Part shown: positions 16,403 to 25,419 of the stretch, piece by piece
Layout of the letters: every line of letters starts with the position of its first letter
Numbering within the stretch: the stretch's first letter is position 1
From: Bifidobacterium breve
GTDB taxonomy: Bacteria > Myxococcota_A > UBA796 > SXON01
Assembly (NCBI GenBank): GCA_943328795.2
Contig: CALQBK020000008.1
Location: 1 to 57,358, forward strand
Direction of reading: 5' to 3'
Length of the DNA stretch: 57,358 bases
Notes under the pieces: model-generated
Databases searched by the model: none
What the model was told of the DNA's origin: nothing
Seen by the model: the letters and a program-made list of their open reading frames with translations, nothing else
Made by a program: the position numbers and the translations under genes

Positions 16403-18117
16403 TCCGGCACCTCGTCGGCATCGCCTGGCACCTCGGGGGCATGTTCGTGCTCCCGTTCCTGCTGGGCTTTGTCGCCGCCCTGTTCCTGGAGGTGAGCGAG
16501 GTGGGGGAGACCCTCCCCGTGCTGCTCGTCGTCAGCTTCGTGTTCATCTTCCCGGCGTTCGTCGCCCAGCTCCTCGGGTTGATCCTCAAGGTGCGGCGCG
16601 AGTTCCGGATGCTGCGCGAGAAGGGACGGTTCAACGCCGAGAGCGCCTTGGCCAGCGTGCACCGCCAGGCGCGCATCGTCACGCCGCGCGGCTGGGCGAT
16701 CCTGATGACGGGCATCTGGTTCGTCGTCTGCGCGCTCGGGCTGAAGTGGGCCGACCTCTCAATCGTCGGCGTGATGTGCCTCGTGCTGTTCTACTCGGTG
16801 ATCGGCGTCACCTCGCTGATGTCCACGTTCCTCGCCGGGAGTTTTGAGAGCGGGCTGCGGCGCAGGGGCACGATCGATCGCCAGATGGTGCCCGCGGTGG
16901 TGCTCGCCGGGGAGCCGGCCGAGGAGCGCTTCATCTTCCGCCGGATCCCGGTGCCGCCAGGGTTCTTCCTGTTGGTCGAGGACGTGCTGCCCGAGCGCTT
17001 GCTGACGCAGTCACGCTACGCGGTCGGCGCCGGCGCCCGCAGGCAAGAGCTGATCGTCGGAGGCCGGCTGCGCGCCACCCCACGCGGGCTCTACCGGCTC
17101 GGCCCGGCGGAGGTGTACTACCAAGACATGCTCGGCATGACGCGCGTCGCGCTGGCCAGCGTCGCCACGTGCGAGCTGAAGGTGCTCCCCCGCTTTCGGA
17201 ACCTGGAGATCATCGAGCCGCCGCGCTCCAAGCTCTCTACGCCCGACGTGCTCACCCGGCCGCACCGCTTCCCGACCGAAGACTACTTCCGCTTCCGCGA
17301 GTACGCGCACGGGGACGACACCCGGCGCATCTCGTGGAAGCTCTCGATGAAGGCTGGCAAGCTGCAGGTCCGCCAGCCGGAGACGAAGGAGATCTCGACC
17401 CGCACGGTGCTGCTGTGCCTCGACGCGTACCTCGGCCGCGCCGCGGTGGGCGACGCCGCGGTGGGCATCGAGGAGGTGCTCGACCGGCTCGTCGAGACCT
17501 GGATCTCGCTCGCGCGCGAGCTGCTCGAGCGCGGCGACAAGGTGAGCCTGGTCGCCGTCACGCGCCAGCCGGACGGCTCGCTCGGGATCGAGCAAGTCCT
17601 CGCTACGAAGGGCGGCCACACGCGCTGGCAAGACATGGGCGCGCGGGCGGTGTGGCAGAGCCAGTGGGAGATCACGGGCCTGCTGGAGGCCGCCGGGGAC
17701 ACGTCCCACGGCGTCGTGATCTCGAGCCGTTTTCACGCGCCGCCCCCGAACGCGTTCTCGGGCCAGTCGCTCGCGTGGGTGTGGCTCCCGCCGGAGCAAG
17801 CGCTGGGGAAGTCCGACCCCACGCTGGTCGAGACGCTCGCGGGCAACGGCGCGACCGCGATGACCTGGCTGTTCCGCCAGCCGTTCATGGCCGGGGCCGA
17901 CGAGAACGCGTTCCTGGCGCAGCTCCGGGTCTACACCTACCACTCGAACCGGCTCGCGGCGCGCGCCCGGCTCCGCAGCCTCGCGGCGCGGGAGGGCAAG
18001 CGTACGCTCGCGGCCTTGGTCGCGCGGGGAGACACGGTGTACCGGCTCGAGCCCGGCGTCAGCAGTCACCGGCTCGTCGGCATCGTCGCCGGCGCGGCCG
18101 GCGGGAAGGCCGCATGA
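16399..18117 (+). CDS. DUF58 domain protein, membrane-anchored
   Basis: 572 residues, starting in an ATGA overlap with the MoxR gene. Two pairs of N-terminal hydrophobic segments (about 10-60 and 95-145) precede a periplasmic or cytoplasmic beta-rich region. The DUF58 signature (EDYFRFREYAHGDDTRRISW, then KLSMKAGKLQVRQPE) leads into a VWA-like fold (TVLLCLDAYLGRAA). At 572 residues it is longer than the usual 300-450. DUF58 proteins form the client or partner half of MoxR systems. It is coupled by another ATGA overlap to the next gene. Confidence 0.88.
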   Translation: MIRHLVGIAWHLGGMFVLPFLLGFVAALFLEVSEVGETLPVLLVVSFVFIFPAFVAQLLGLILKVRREFRMLREKGRFNAESALASVHRQARIVTPRGWAILMTGIWFVVCALGLKWADLSIVGVMCLVLFYSVIGVTSLMSTFLAGSFESGLRRRGTIDRQMVPAVVLAGEPAEERFIFRRIPVPPGFFLLVEDVLPERLLTQSRYAVGAGARRQELIVGGRLRATPRGLYRLGPAEVYYQDMLGMTRVALASVATCELKVLPRFRNLEIIEPPRSKLSTPDVLTRPHRFPTEDYFRFREYAHGDDTRRISWKLSMKAGKLQVRQPETKEISTRTVLLCLDAYLGRAAVGDAAVGIEEVLDRLVETWISLARELLERGDKVSLVAVTRQPDGSLGIEQVLATKGGHTRWQDMGARAVWQSQWEITGLLEAAGDTSHGVVISSRFHAPPPNAFSGQSLAWVWLPPEQALGKSDPTLVETLAGNGATAMTWLFRQPFMAGADENAFLAQLRVYTYHSNRLAARARLRSLAAREGKRTLAALVARGDTVYRLEPGVSSHRLVGIVAGAAGGKAA

Positions 18118-19514
18118 GCGCGAACGCCCGCGGCTCCGCCGTGCCGATGGTCCAAGACGGCGGGAAAAAGAAGCGAATCCCGCCCGTCACGCAGGCTGGG
18201 CTCACGGTCTGGTCGCAGCTCAAGGAGGCCGCCGTCCCGGTCGCGATGTACCACGCGGTGCTCGTGTTCAGCCTGTTGGCGTTCTCGGCCTGCGTGATCG
18301 TGACCGAGGGGCTCGAGCTCGAGAGCTTGATCATCCTGGCGTTCTTGACGTTCACCACGATGTTCGGGACGGTGCTCGGCCAGGGGATGGCGTTCTTGCG
18401 GATCCGCACCTGGGTCGCCATGACGTTCGGGATGGTGTGCTGGGGCCTCGCGTTCGGCCTCGGGCTCGCGACCGGCGCGGTGGCCGGCGCGCTCGGCGCC
18501 TACGTGTTCCTGTTCCTGTTCATCTTGCCGATCGCGATGACCGGCGGGCTGTGGAGCCTCGAGACGCACCGGGCGACGTGGTCGATCTGGCTGCCGATGG
18601 TGTACACGTCCGGCACAGCCATCATGTGGGCGGAGAAGACGGGGCTCGACGAGAACTGGTTCGCCGGCAACAAGTGGGCGGTGTGGGACCTCGCGAGCCT
18701 CGGGGTGTTCGGCACCACCGTCATCCTGACGCTGCTCTACCTGGTGACGCGCGAGACCCACCGGCTCGCGCTGTGGAAGCGCGGGCCCACGGCCCCGCTC
18801 GCGCCGTCCATCCAGGAGACAGGAGCGACCCGTCCCCGGATCACGCCGTTCGGCCTCGTGACGCTCGGCGCGCTCACCGTCGTCGTCGCGCTCACCACCG
18901 CGATCGTCTCGCCTTACCTGTGGCGGACCGGGCCACGAGACGGCGACGGCGACGGCGGGGAGCCCACCGAGGAGCCCGCGTCGACGGGCGACCCCTACGA
19001 GCCCGGCGAAGACGGCCCGGTGATGAAGGCGATGAAGGAGATGGCCGAGAAGATAGTGGAGGCCGCAAAACAGTCCGGCGGGAGCGTGTGCTCACTGCTG
19101 GCGCTGGCGATCCTCGCGGTGCTGGGGCTGCTTGTCGCGGGGCCACCGCTCCGGCGCCTGTTCGTCGTGCGCCACCTGCAGGACCCGTTCTGGCGCGTCT
19201 CGAACACCACGCGCATCGAGATGGGCTGGCAGCTCGTGGAGATAGCGATGGCGGACGCCGGCGTGCCCGTGAAGCACGGCGAGGACGCCGCGGGCCTCGC
19301 GCGGAGGGCCAAGCCCACGCTGCAAGAGCTCTCGCCGGTGCAGGTGCACGGGCTCGAAGACGCCGCCGAGGTGATCGACCGTGTGCGGTTCGGGCTCGGC
19401 GTTGGGCCGAAGGACGTCGCGACGATGACCCGTTTTGCGCGCTGGAGCTACGACACCGTGTGGGAGCGCCTCACCGACGCGCAGCAGGTCAAGTGCATGT
19501 ACCGGACCGTGTAG
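18114..19514 (+). CDS. Multi-pass membrane protein of the MoxR/DUF58 operon (DUF4129-like tail)
   Basis: 466 residues. The start is the ATG at 18114, in an ATGA overlap with the DUF58 stop. About seven hydrophobic helices lie between residues 40 and 280. A Gly/Asp/Glu-rich loop (about 280-305) is followed by one more helix (about 325-345) and a cytosolic helical tail: HLQDPFWRVSNTTRIEMGWQ, then VPVKHGEDAAGLARRAKPTL. That tail resembles the DUF4129 region common at the end of transglutaminase-type proteins in MoxR operons. I see no transglutaminase Cys-His-Asp domain, so it may be a split or reduced version. Confidence 0.65.
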   Translation: MSANARGSAVPMVQDGGKKKRIPPVTQAGLTVWSQLKEAAVPVAMYHAVLVFSLLAFSACVIVTEGLELESLIILAFLTFTTMFGTVLGQGMAFLRIRTWVAMTFGMVCWGLAFGLGLATGAVAGALGAYVFLFLFILPIAMTGGLWSLETHRATWSIWLPMVYTSGTAIMWAEKTGLDENWFAGNKWAVWDLASLGVFGTTVILTLLYLVTRETHRLALWKRGPTAPLAPSIQETGATRPRITPFGLVTLGALTVVVALTTAIVSPYLWRTGPRDGDGDGGEPTEEPASTGDPYEPGEDGPVMKAMKEMAEKIVEAAKQSGGSVCSLLALAILAVLGLLVAGPPLRRLFVVRHLQDPFWRVSNTTRIEMGWQLVEIAMADAGVPVKHGEDAAGLARRAKPTLQELSPVQVHGLEDAAEVIDRVRFGLGVGPKDVATMTRFARWSYDTVWERLTDAQQVKCMYRTV

Positions 19515-19517
19515 GGG

Positions 19518-21086
19518 GTGGTCCCGCTGTACCTGGAGATCCACGTCGACGACGACGTGCTGCACGCCAACCCCGCGGCGTGGCCGGATGCCGCGGCGCT
19601 GTTGGACGCCCTCGCGCGGCGGGCCGAGCCCGAGGGCGCTGCGCTCTGCTTCCGCATCCGGGAGGACTTCGCGAAGGGTGACCGCAGCGGGTTCCTCCGC
19701 GGGCTGCGCGCCCGGGGCCACGAGATCGGCTGGCACGCCCACGGCACGCGGCTCGGGCAAGCCGTGGCTGCCCTGGCCGCGACGGGGGTGAACGACGCCG
19801 CGCGGGTCGGGGCGCCTGGGCTCGTGCAGGTCGAGCTCGGGGCCGACCGCACCCGGTTGGGCCGCGCGGTGCGCCGGTGGCGGGCGCAGCGGCTGCTCGA
19901 CGCGGCGTGGGCGCTCGGCCTGCGCGTGCTCACCGACCGCCGGGCGATCCGCGAGTTCGGCTGGCAAGGGCGCGTGCCGTGGGTGATCCGGCTCGGCGAA
20001 GGCCGACAGCTGGTGTCGCTCGACGTGACGGCGGATCCCTTCGCCTGGGGGGTGCTGCGCCGCGGGCCCGACCGGGTCCACCACGCGCGCGGCACGCTCG
20101 ACTGGGCCGCGCTGGACGCGCTCGTCGACCGCCGGGCGGCCGAGCCCCCGGTCGGCGGCGACTACTTCGGCATCGCCGCGCACGAGCACAACTTCTGCGC
20201 GCTCGGCTCGCTGCGCCCGCTGCCGCACGCGCTCGACGCCTTCTCGCGATGGCTTAGCGCACGCGGCCGATCGCTGGTCCCGTCCTGCACGCTCGCGGAG
20301 CGCCCGGTTGACCCCGGGTCCCCGGCGCCCCGCACGCTGTCCTCCCTCGCCGGCCGCGTCGTTGCGAAGCGCGCGGCCCACCGCCCTGCGCGGGGCACCG
20401 AGCACCCGGTCGCGGTGGACGGGCGCGTCGTCCGCACGCTGTGGTTCCCGGTCCCTCGCCCGCTGGGCATCGTCGTAGCCGTGCACGGCGGGGTCGGTGG
20501 GTTGAGCCAGCGGCTCGCGTTCATTGGCCAGCGCGACCAGGCGCTCGCCGACCGGCGGTGGACCCTCGTGGTGTTCGACCGCACCGAGGGCGTGGCCCGG
20601 ACCCCGGGGAACCCCGTGCACGTCGCGGACACCGCGGCGGTGCTGGACGCCGCGCTCGCCGAGGCCCGCGCGCGGGGCATCCCGCTGCGGGTGCTCACCT
20701 GGTCCGGCGGCCTCGTCCCCGCCGTGCTCTCCGGGCTCGTCGGCGTCGACCGCCTCGTGGACGTCGAAGGCCCCGTCGACCGCTACTCGCTCGTGCCGCC
20801 CGGCCTCCCCGAGCACGAGCTCACCCACGCCGAGGTGTACGACGATGACGCCTGGCGCGGCCGCGAGGCGCTCCCCGGCTTGCGCGCGTACACCGCTGGC
20901 GGCGGCACCTACGTGCGGGCGCAGGGCACCCCCGACCACGTCCACCGCGCCGTGCGACTGCACGCCGACGCCGCTGTCACCAGCGCGGGGTCCGGCCGGC
21001 GCGGCTCGGCCCGCCTGGTCCTGCTACCCGGCGCCGCCCGGGCCCACGGGGCGCTGATCCTCGACGCGCTCGTCGACCCCGCGTGA
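19518..21086 (+). CDS. Polysaccharide-deacetylase-like / alpha-beta-hydrolase-like fusion protein
   Basis: 522 residues, starting with a GTG three bases after the previous stop. Residues 1-260 read like a NodB/polysaccharide-deacetylase barrel: YLEIHVDDDVLHANP at the first strand, RIREDFAKGDRSGFLRGL, RGHEIGWHAHG (the usual GHEIG.H motif), and a late HEHNFC. Residues 290-522 resemble an alpha/beta hydrolase: GIVVAVHGGVGGLSQR for the oxyanion region and LTWSGGLVPAVLSGL at the nucleophile elbow (WSGG, a degenerate G-x-S-x-G). Both assignments are by eye, and the second half is weaker. Its 3' end overlaps the convergent methylase gene by 63 bases. Confidence 0.55.
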   Translation: MVPLYLEIHVDDDVLHANPAAWPDAAALLDALARRAEPEGAALCFRIREDFAKGDRSGFLRGLRARGHEIGWHAHGTRLGQAVAALAATGVNDAARVGAPGLVQVELGADRTRLGRAVRRWRAQRLLDAAWALGLRVLTDRRAIREFGWQGRVPWVIRLGEGRQLVSLDVTADPFAWGVLRRGPDRVHHARGTLDWAALDALVDRRAAEPPVGGDYFGIAAHEHNFCALGSLRPLPHALDAFSRWLSARGRSLVPSCTLAERPVDPGSPAPRTLSSLAGRVVAKRAAHRPARGTEHPVAVDGRVVRTLWFPVPRPLGIVVAVHGGVGGLSQRLAFIGQRDQALADRRWTLVVFDRTEGVARTPGNPVHVADTAAVLDAALAEARARGIPLRVLTWSGGLVPAVLSGLVGVDRLVDVEGPVDRYSLVPPGLPEHELTHAEVYDDDAWRGREALPGLRAYTAGGGTYVRAQGTPDHVHRAVRLHADAAVTSAGSGRRGSARLVLLPGAARAHGALILDALVDPA

Positions 21087-22727
21087 CGCCTCGCGCAGCC
21101 GCGCGAGCCCCTCCGCCACCTGCCGGCTCGCCGCCCGCACCTCCTCCGCGAGCTCCCGGGCCCCGTCCACGACGCCCGGAGGGACCCGCAGCCCCGCGAG
21201 CGCGTCCTTCTGGAACCGCGGGTGGTGGCCGCCCGACTCGCTCGCCGCCAGCACCGCCTGCACGCCCGGCGACAGCAAGAACGGCACCAGCGCGGCCGCG
21301 GGGATCACCCCGTCGCGCAGCACCAGCAGCTCGGCGCTGGCCACCACGAGGTTCCCCCCCGGCGCGCGCTCGAACAGCGCGTCCTCCACCACGGCCACCT
21401 GCCGAAGGTACGACCGCAGGCGCGAGATGATCACGTCGCCCGGCTCCAGCACGCGCTTCGGGCTCTGGATCGTCGCCACCTCCACCGGGGCGTGCTGCGC
21501 GAGCACGACGCCCTCCCACGCGTGGGACGTGTCGAGCACCAACGCCGGGCGCCCCGCGGGCAGCGAGCTCGCCCGGTGGACCTCGGACCGCACGTGCACC
21601 AGGTCCCCCAGCCGCGCGCCCACCCCCGCCGCGCCCCGCGCGACGTAGCGCTCCGGCGCGAGGACCCAGCCCCCGTCAAGGTCCTGGACCCGGAGGCGCG
21701 CCCCGACCCCGCCAGCGGTGACGAGCTCGATCGCCTCGTCCCCCGCCGGCTCGCCGAGCGGGCGCTCGCGCTTAGTGCCGTACAGCACGCAGGCCTTCTG
21801 CGACGTCCAGGGCTCGAACGCCCCTCGGTCGAGCGCCACGACCGCGTCGAGCCGCGCTGCGCACAAGAGCCAGCGGCGAACGAACGCGAGGCGCGAGCCT
21901 CCGACTTGGTTGTCCGGGACGACGATCCCAAACCGCCCGCCCGGGCGCAAGAGCGCGAGCGAGCGCTCGAGGAACAGCACGTCCCGCTCGACGGGGCGGG
22001 CCTGCGCCAGCGTGTACCCCGCGCACGCGTCGAGGCCGACGTCACCGGCGAACGGCGGGTTGGTGAGCACCACGTCGAAGGGCTCGCCGGCCAGCTCCTC
22101 GATGCCCCCGGGGCGCAGGCTGTCCGCCAGCCGCACGTGGGTCGGGCACTCGCCCGCGACCACGAGCAGCGCGCGGGCGACAGGCAGGGCGCGCACGTCC
22201 ACGTCGAACCCGAACGGCACGCACCCCGGGGCCTGGGCCACGGCTTCGAGCAAGAAGCCGCCGACGCCGCACGCGGGGTCCACCACGCGCTCCCCGGGCC
22301 GGAGCTGCAGGCGGCGCACGACGTCCCGGACCACCGCCAGCGGGGTGAAGAACTGCCCCTTCTCTCCCCGCGCCGACCGGCTGACGATCGCCTGGAACAG
22401 CGCGTTCAAGCCGGTGAGCTGCTGCTCTCCGACCGCCACGGCGCGCAGGATCGCCGCGCAGCGCGCGATCGTCGGGGCGTCGAGCCGGGTCTCCGCGTCC
22501 ACGAGCACGGCTGGCCAACGCCAGCACGCCGCCGCGAGGAGCGCGTCCAGGTCCGACGGGCTCGCCGGGGCGAACGTCGACCGCGCGCGCTCGGTGTGCA
22601 GCTTCGCGATCACGAGCTTGACGACCTCCGCGAACGCGTCCTCGCCGCACCCCGCCGACACCACCTCGTCCAAGCGCCGGGCGATCGAGCGCCAATCGCC
22701 TGGGTCGAAGGTGCGGCGCCGGGGCAT
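21024..22727 (-). CDS. N6-adenine DNA methyltransferase with fused specificity-like domain
   Basis: 567 residues. Residues 1-120 are helical, like the HsdM N-terminus. GQFFTP at 124-129, the AdoMet-binding DPACGVGGF at 150-158 and the catalytic NPPF at 223-226 define a gamma-class (type I HsdM-like) m6A methylase. The C-terminal third (about 375-560; LGDLVHVRSEV, GDVIISRLRSYLRQVAVV, GGHHPRFQKDALAGLRVPP) looks like a type I target-recognition half with a short coiled coil. No restriction endonuclease, HsdR or BREX/DISARM gene is nearby, so it appears solitary. The target site is unknown. Confidence 0.8.
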   Translation of the reverse strand: MPRRRTFDPGDWRSIARRLDEVVSAGCGEDAFAEVVKLVIAKLHTERARSTFAPASPSDLDALLAAACWRWPAVLVDAETRLDAPTIARCAAILRAVAVGEQQLTGLNALFQAIVSRSARGEKGQFFTPLAVVRDVVRRLQLRPGERVVDPACGVGGFLLEAVAQAPGCVPFGFDVDVRALPVARALLVVAGECPTHVRLADSLRPGGIEELAGEPFDVVLTNPPFAGDVGLDACAGYTLAQARPVERDVLFLERSLALLRPGGRFGIVVPDNQVGGSRLAFVRRWLLCAARLDAVVALDRGAFEPWTSQKACVLYGTKRERPLGEPAGDEAIELVTAGGVGARLRVQDLDGGWVLAPERYVARGAAGVGARLGDLVHVRSEVHRASSLPAGRPALVLDTSHAWEGVVLAQHAPVEVATIQSPKRVLEPGDVIISRLRSYLRQVAVVEDALFERAPGGNLVVASAELLVLRDGVIPAAALVPFLLSPGVQAVLAASESGGHHPRFQKDALAGLRVPPGVVDGARELAEEVRAASRQVAEGLARLREASRGVDERVEDQRPVGPGGAG

Positions 22728-22781
22728 CGCCGCCGACTATCCGGAATTCTCGCCAGATCGCGACGCGCGATAGACCCCGCC

Positions 22782-24527
22782 GTGCTGCTGCTCCTCGCGC
22801 TCGCCTGCGCCCCGCCGTCACCGGCCATCGACGTGCGGCTGGACGGCGCTTGGCACGGCGCGGTCGCCCTGGTGCACCTCCCGCGCCCGGGGACGCTCGC
22901 CGAGCCCACGCTGTCGCGGACGCTCACCATCCCGGCCGAGTGGGCGGGCGCCCGCGCGGAGCTCGAGCTCGCGGCCACCGGGTGGCTCGTGCACGCTTCG
23001 TTGGACGGGCGCGAGGTCGGACAGGCGACGGGCGGCTTGTGGCCCGTGCGAATCGAGCTGTCCGAGCGGCTGTCTGCCGGCACGCACACCCTCGCGATCA
23101 CGGTGGACGGCCCAACCTCCGCCAACGTGTTGCCCGGCGTCGTCGCGGAGCCCCTCTCCAGCTGGCTCTGGGGAATGCCGGCCGCCGGCGTCCGCGTCGC
23201 GCGCGGCCCCATCACGCTGCGCATCGGCCCAGCCCGCCGCATAGAGCGCGTCGAGGCGCGCCTGTTGGACGGCGGAGCCCGGGTTGAAGCGAGCGCGTGG
23301 ACGGTAGGCGTCGAAGCGGGCGCGCCGGTCTCGCTCTCGCTCGTCCGGGACGGGCGCACCACGATGACGCTCGAGGCCGTGGTGGACGCCTCGGGGCTCG
23401 CCCGGACCACCGCGCCGTGGGTTGGGCCAAGCTGGCCGGACCCGGCGGGCCTCACGTGGATCGTCGCGGACGCCGGGCAAGGCGCCCGCCGCCAAGCTCA
23501 CGGGGGGCTGCGCGCGGTCGAGCAGCGCGCCGATGGGCTCTACGTCGGCGGCGTAAGGACCTACCTGGTCGCGAGCCGGCTCGCGGCATGGCAAGTCGGC
23601 TCGCGGGACGCGCTCGGGCGCAACGCCCCGGCGTTAGCGGCCGTTGGCGCGAACGCGGTGGAGATCCACGGCGAAATCGTCTCCCCCGAGCTCTTGGACG
23701 CCGCCGACGAGCTCGGCCTCCCCGTGCTGATCACGCCGCGCTGCGACGGGGAGCGCACCGCGCACGCAGGCCGCCAGGACGCGGCCGCGCCGGACCGGGT
23801 CCCGCCCGACCGGGTCGCGCCCGACCGGGTCGCCTTCGTGAACGCCGGGGACGCCGCGGCCCGAGACGCGCTGCGCGCCCACCCGTCGCTGCTGCTGTGG
23901 ACGGTCGAGGCGCCGGTCGATCCCCGGGGCCGCGCCCGGGAGCCCGCCCTCGACGTCGACGGCCTCGTCGTGATGGACGAGCGCGAAAACTCCAACTTCC
24001 CGGACCCCGGCCTCCCGCTGCGAGGCCAAGCCCGCGGCCCAACTCCGTTCTACGGCGAGCTCCCGTGGCAACCGAGCGCCACGCCCGGCGCAACGCTCGC
24101 CGACCGGCTCGCGCCTGTCCTGGCCAGCCACGTGCCGAGCGGCGTCGGCCTCGTCCTCCCCCCGTTCCTGCAGCTCCCCGAGGCATACGCCGACCGTTTG
24201 CCCGTCCGGGAGACCGTCGCCGCCGCCGGTATCCCGGCGATCGACCTCGCTACGCCGCGCCGCGGCGCGTCCACGCTGATCGTCCGCGTGTACTCGGGCC
24301 AACGCTGGGTGGAGGGCGCCCCGGTGGCGCTCACCCTCCCCGCGCAGCTGCCGCTCGCGGCGTTCTCGGACGCCGACGGCGTCGCCCAGTTCGACGTGGA
24401 CTACGCCGGGGACGCCACCGTGCGCATCCCCGGCGGCCCGTCCGCTACGGTCACGCTGGTCCCCGGGACCTGGAAGTTGGGCCAGTGGGTCCCCCACCCC
24501 GTCGAGGTGCGGTTGGCCGCGGAGTGA
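22782..24527 (+). CDS. Glycoside-hydrolase family 2-like lipoprotein
   Basis: 581 residues. The start is a GTG at 22782, which gives a lipoprotein signal VLLLLALACAPP (lipobox LALAC). A jelly-roll sugar-binding-like domain comes first (about 20-120; IPAEWAGARAELELAATGWL, HASLDGREVGQATGG), then Ig-like strands, then a TIM-barrel-like region (NAPALAAVGANAVEIHGEIV, LDAADELGLPVLI) as in GH2 enzymes. The usual acid/base N-E pair is not clearly placed, so catalysis is uncertain. It is transcribed divergently from the methylase, with 54 bases between the starts. Confidence 0.6.
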   Translation: MLLLLALACAPPSPAIDVRLDGAWHGAVALVHLPRPGTLAEPTLSRTLTIPAEWAGARAELELAATGWLVHASLDGREVGQATGGLWPVRIELSERLSAGTHTLAITVDGPTSANVLPGVVAEPLSSWLWGMPAAGVRVARGPITLRIGPARRIERVEARLLDGGARVEASAWTVGVEAGAPVSLSLVRDGRTTMTLEAVVDASGLARTTAPWVGPSWPDPAGLTWIVADAGQGARRQAHGGLRAVEQRADGLYVGGVRTYLVASRLAAWQVGSRDALGRNAPALAAVGANAVEIHGEIVSPELLDAADELGLPVLITPRCDGERTAHAGRQDAAAPDRVPPDRVAPDRVAFVNAGDAAARDALRAHPSLLLWTVEAPVDPRGRAREPALDVDGLVVMDERENSNFPDPGLPLRGQARGPTPFYGELPWQPSATPGATLADRLAPVLASHVPSGVGLVLPPFLQLPEAYADRLPVRETVAAAGIPAIDLATPRRGASTLIVRVYSGQRWVEGAPVALTLPAQLPLAAFSDADGVAQFDVDYAGDATVRIPGGPSATVTLVPGTWKLGQWVPHPVEVRLAAE

Positions 24528-24630
24528 TCGGGCGTCCGGTCGACGCAGCCCGGGACGGCACGGCGCTCGCGGCCGCGACCCGCCGCCCGCGTCGGCGGCC
24601 TTGGTCTGGGCCCCACTTGAGCGCAGCGGA

Positions 24631-25334
24631 CTCGGCCACGCCGGCGGCCGCCGCGACTTTTGAACCCCCTTGGCTTGGGTTCGAGATCCGCGTTGGCGCT
24701 GAAAACGCGACATTTGGCCGGGCTTGGCGCGGGCCGGCCGGCGCGCCCGCGCCCGTGCGGCGAACCACCGCCCGTGCGGCGAGCGCGACCCACCAACCGG
24801 CTCCAAATGTCGCAGATCTCGTACCCAAGCCCTCCAAATGTCGCGACCCGTCCCCCGCGCCGCCTCCAGCGCGCCCGCCGAGCCCGGCGCCCATCACCAA
24901 ATGCCGGCAATTCAACCCGCGCGTCAAGCCACCGCCCCGTCGGCGCGGCCAACTCGGCCACGCCGGCGGCCGCCGCGACTTTTGAACCCCGTTGGTGCTG
25001 AAAACGCGACATTTGGCCGGCCTTGGCGCGGGCCGGCCGGCGAGGCCGCGCCCCGGGCGGCGAGCCGCCGCCCGGGCGGCGAGCCCCACCCACCAACCCG
25101 CCTCAAATGTCGCAGATCTCGAACCCAAACCCTCCAAATGTCGCGACCCGCCGCTGCGCCAGCTACAGCGAGCCCGCCGAGCCCGTTGCTCACCACCAAA
25201 CGCCGGCAATTCAACCCGCGCGCCAAACCACCACCCCGCCGGCCCAGCCCAACTCGGCCAGGCCGGCGGCCGCCGCGACATTTGAACCCCGTTGGCGCCG
25301 AAAACGCGACATTTGGCCGGGCTTGGCGCGGGCC
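24631..25334. repeat. Tandem 300-322 bp repeat, 2.3 copies, carrying CAAATGTCGC motifs
   Basis: Units begin at 24631, 24953 and 25253 (CTCGGCCA, then GGCCGGCGGCCGCCGCGAC-like). Unit 1 has about 20 extra bases at 24671-24692. Each full unit carries, in the same order, one minus-strand and two plus-strand copies of CAAATGTCGC. Exact copies of the 10-mer occur at 24707, 24804, 24835, 25006, 25104, 25135, 25275 and 25306, with degenerate ones (GCGACTTTTG) near 24653 and 24975. Opposed copies can pair over about 100 bases. It could be a protein-binding array, structured RNA or mobile repeat; I cannot choose. Confidence 0.75.
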
Positions 25335-25405
25335 GGGCATCTCGCGCCGGCCGGCATCTCGTGCCGGCCGGGCACCTCGCGCGGGCCGGGCACCTCGCCG
25401 CGGCC
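25335..25405. repeat. Four tandem 17-18 bp units
   Basis: Four near-identical units begin at 25335, 25353, 25370 and 25388. Each reads GGGCAYCTCG followed by a GC-only end (CGCCGGCC or similar). They sit 14 bases beyond the stop of the minus-strand lipoprotein gene and could form a strong GC hairpin cluster at its mRNA 3' end. Confidence 0.7.
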
Positions 25406-25419
25406 CCGCCCAGCTCCGG

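Larger units (their letters stand above)
24528..25419. other. Gene-free region filled by tandem repeats
   Basis: There is no convincing gene in these 892 bases. Several frames stay open because of GC content, but their products are Arg/Pro/Ala/Gly strings that repeat with the DNA and lack starts with ribosome sites. Most of it is the tandem repeat at 24631-25334 and the 18-bp array at 25335-25405. Confidence 0.7.
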
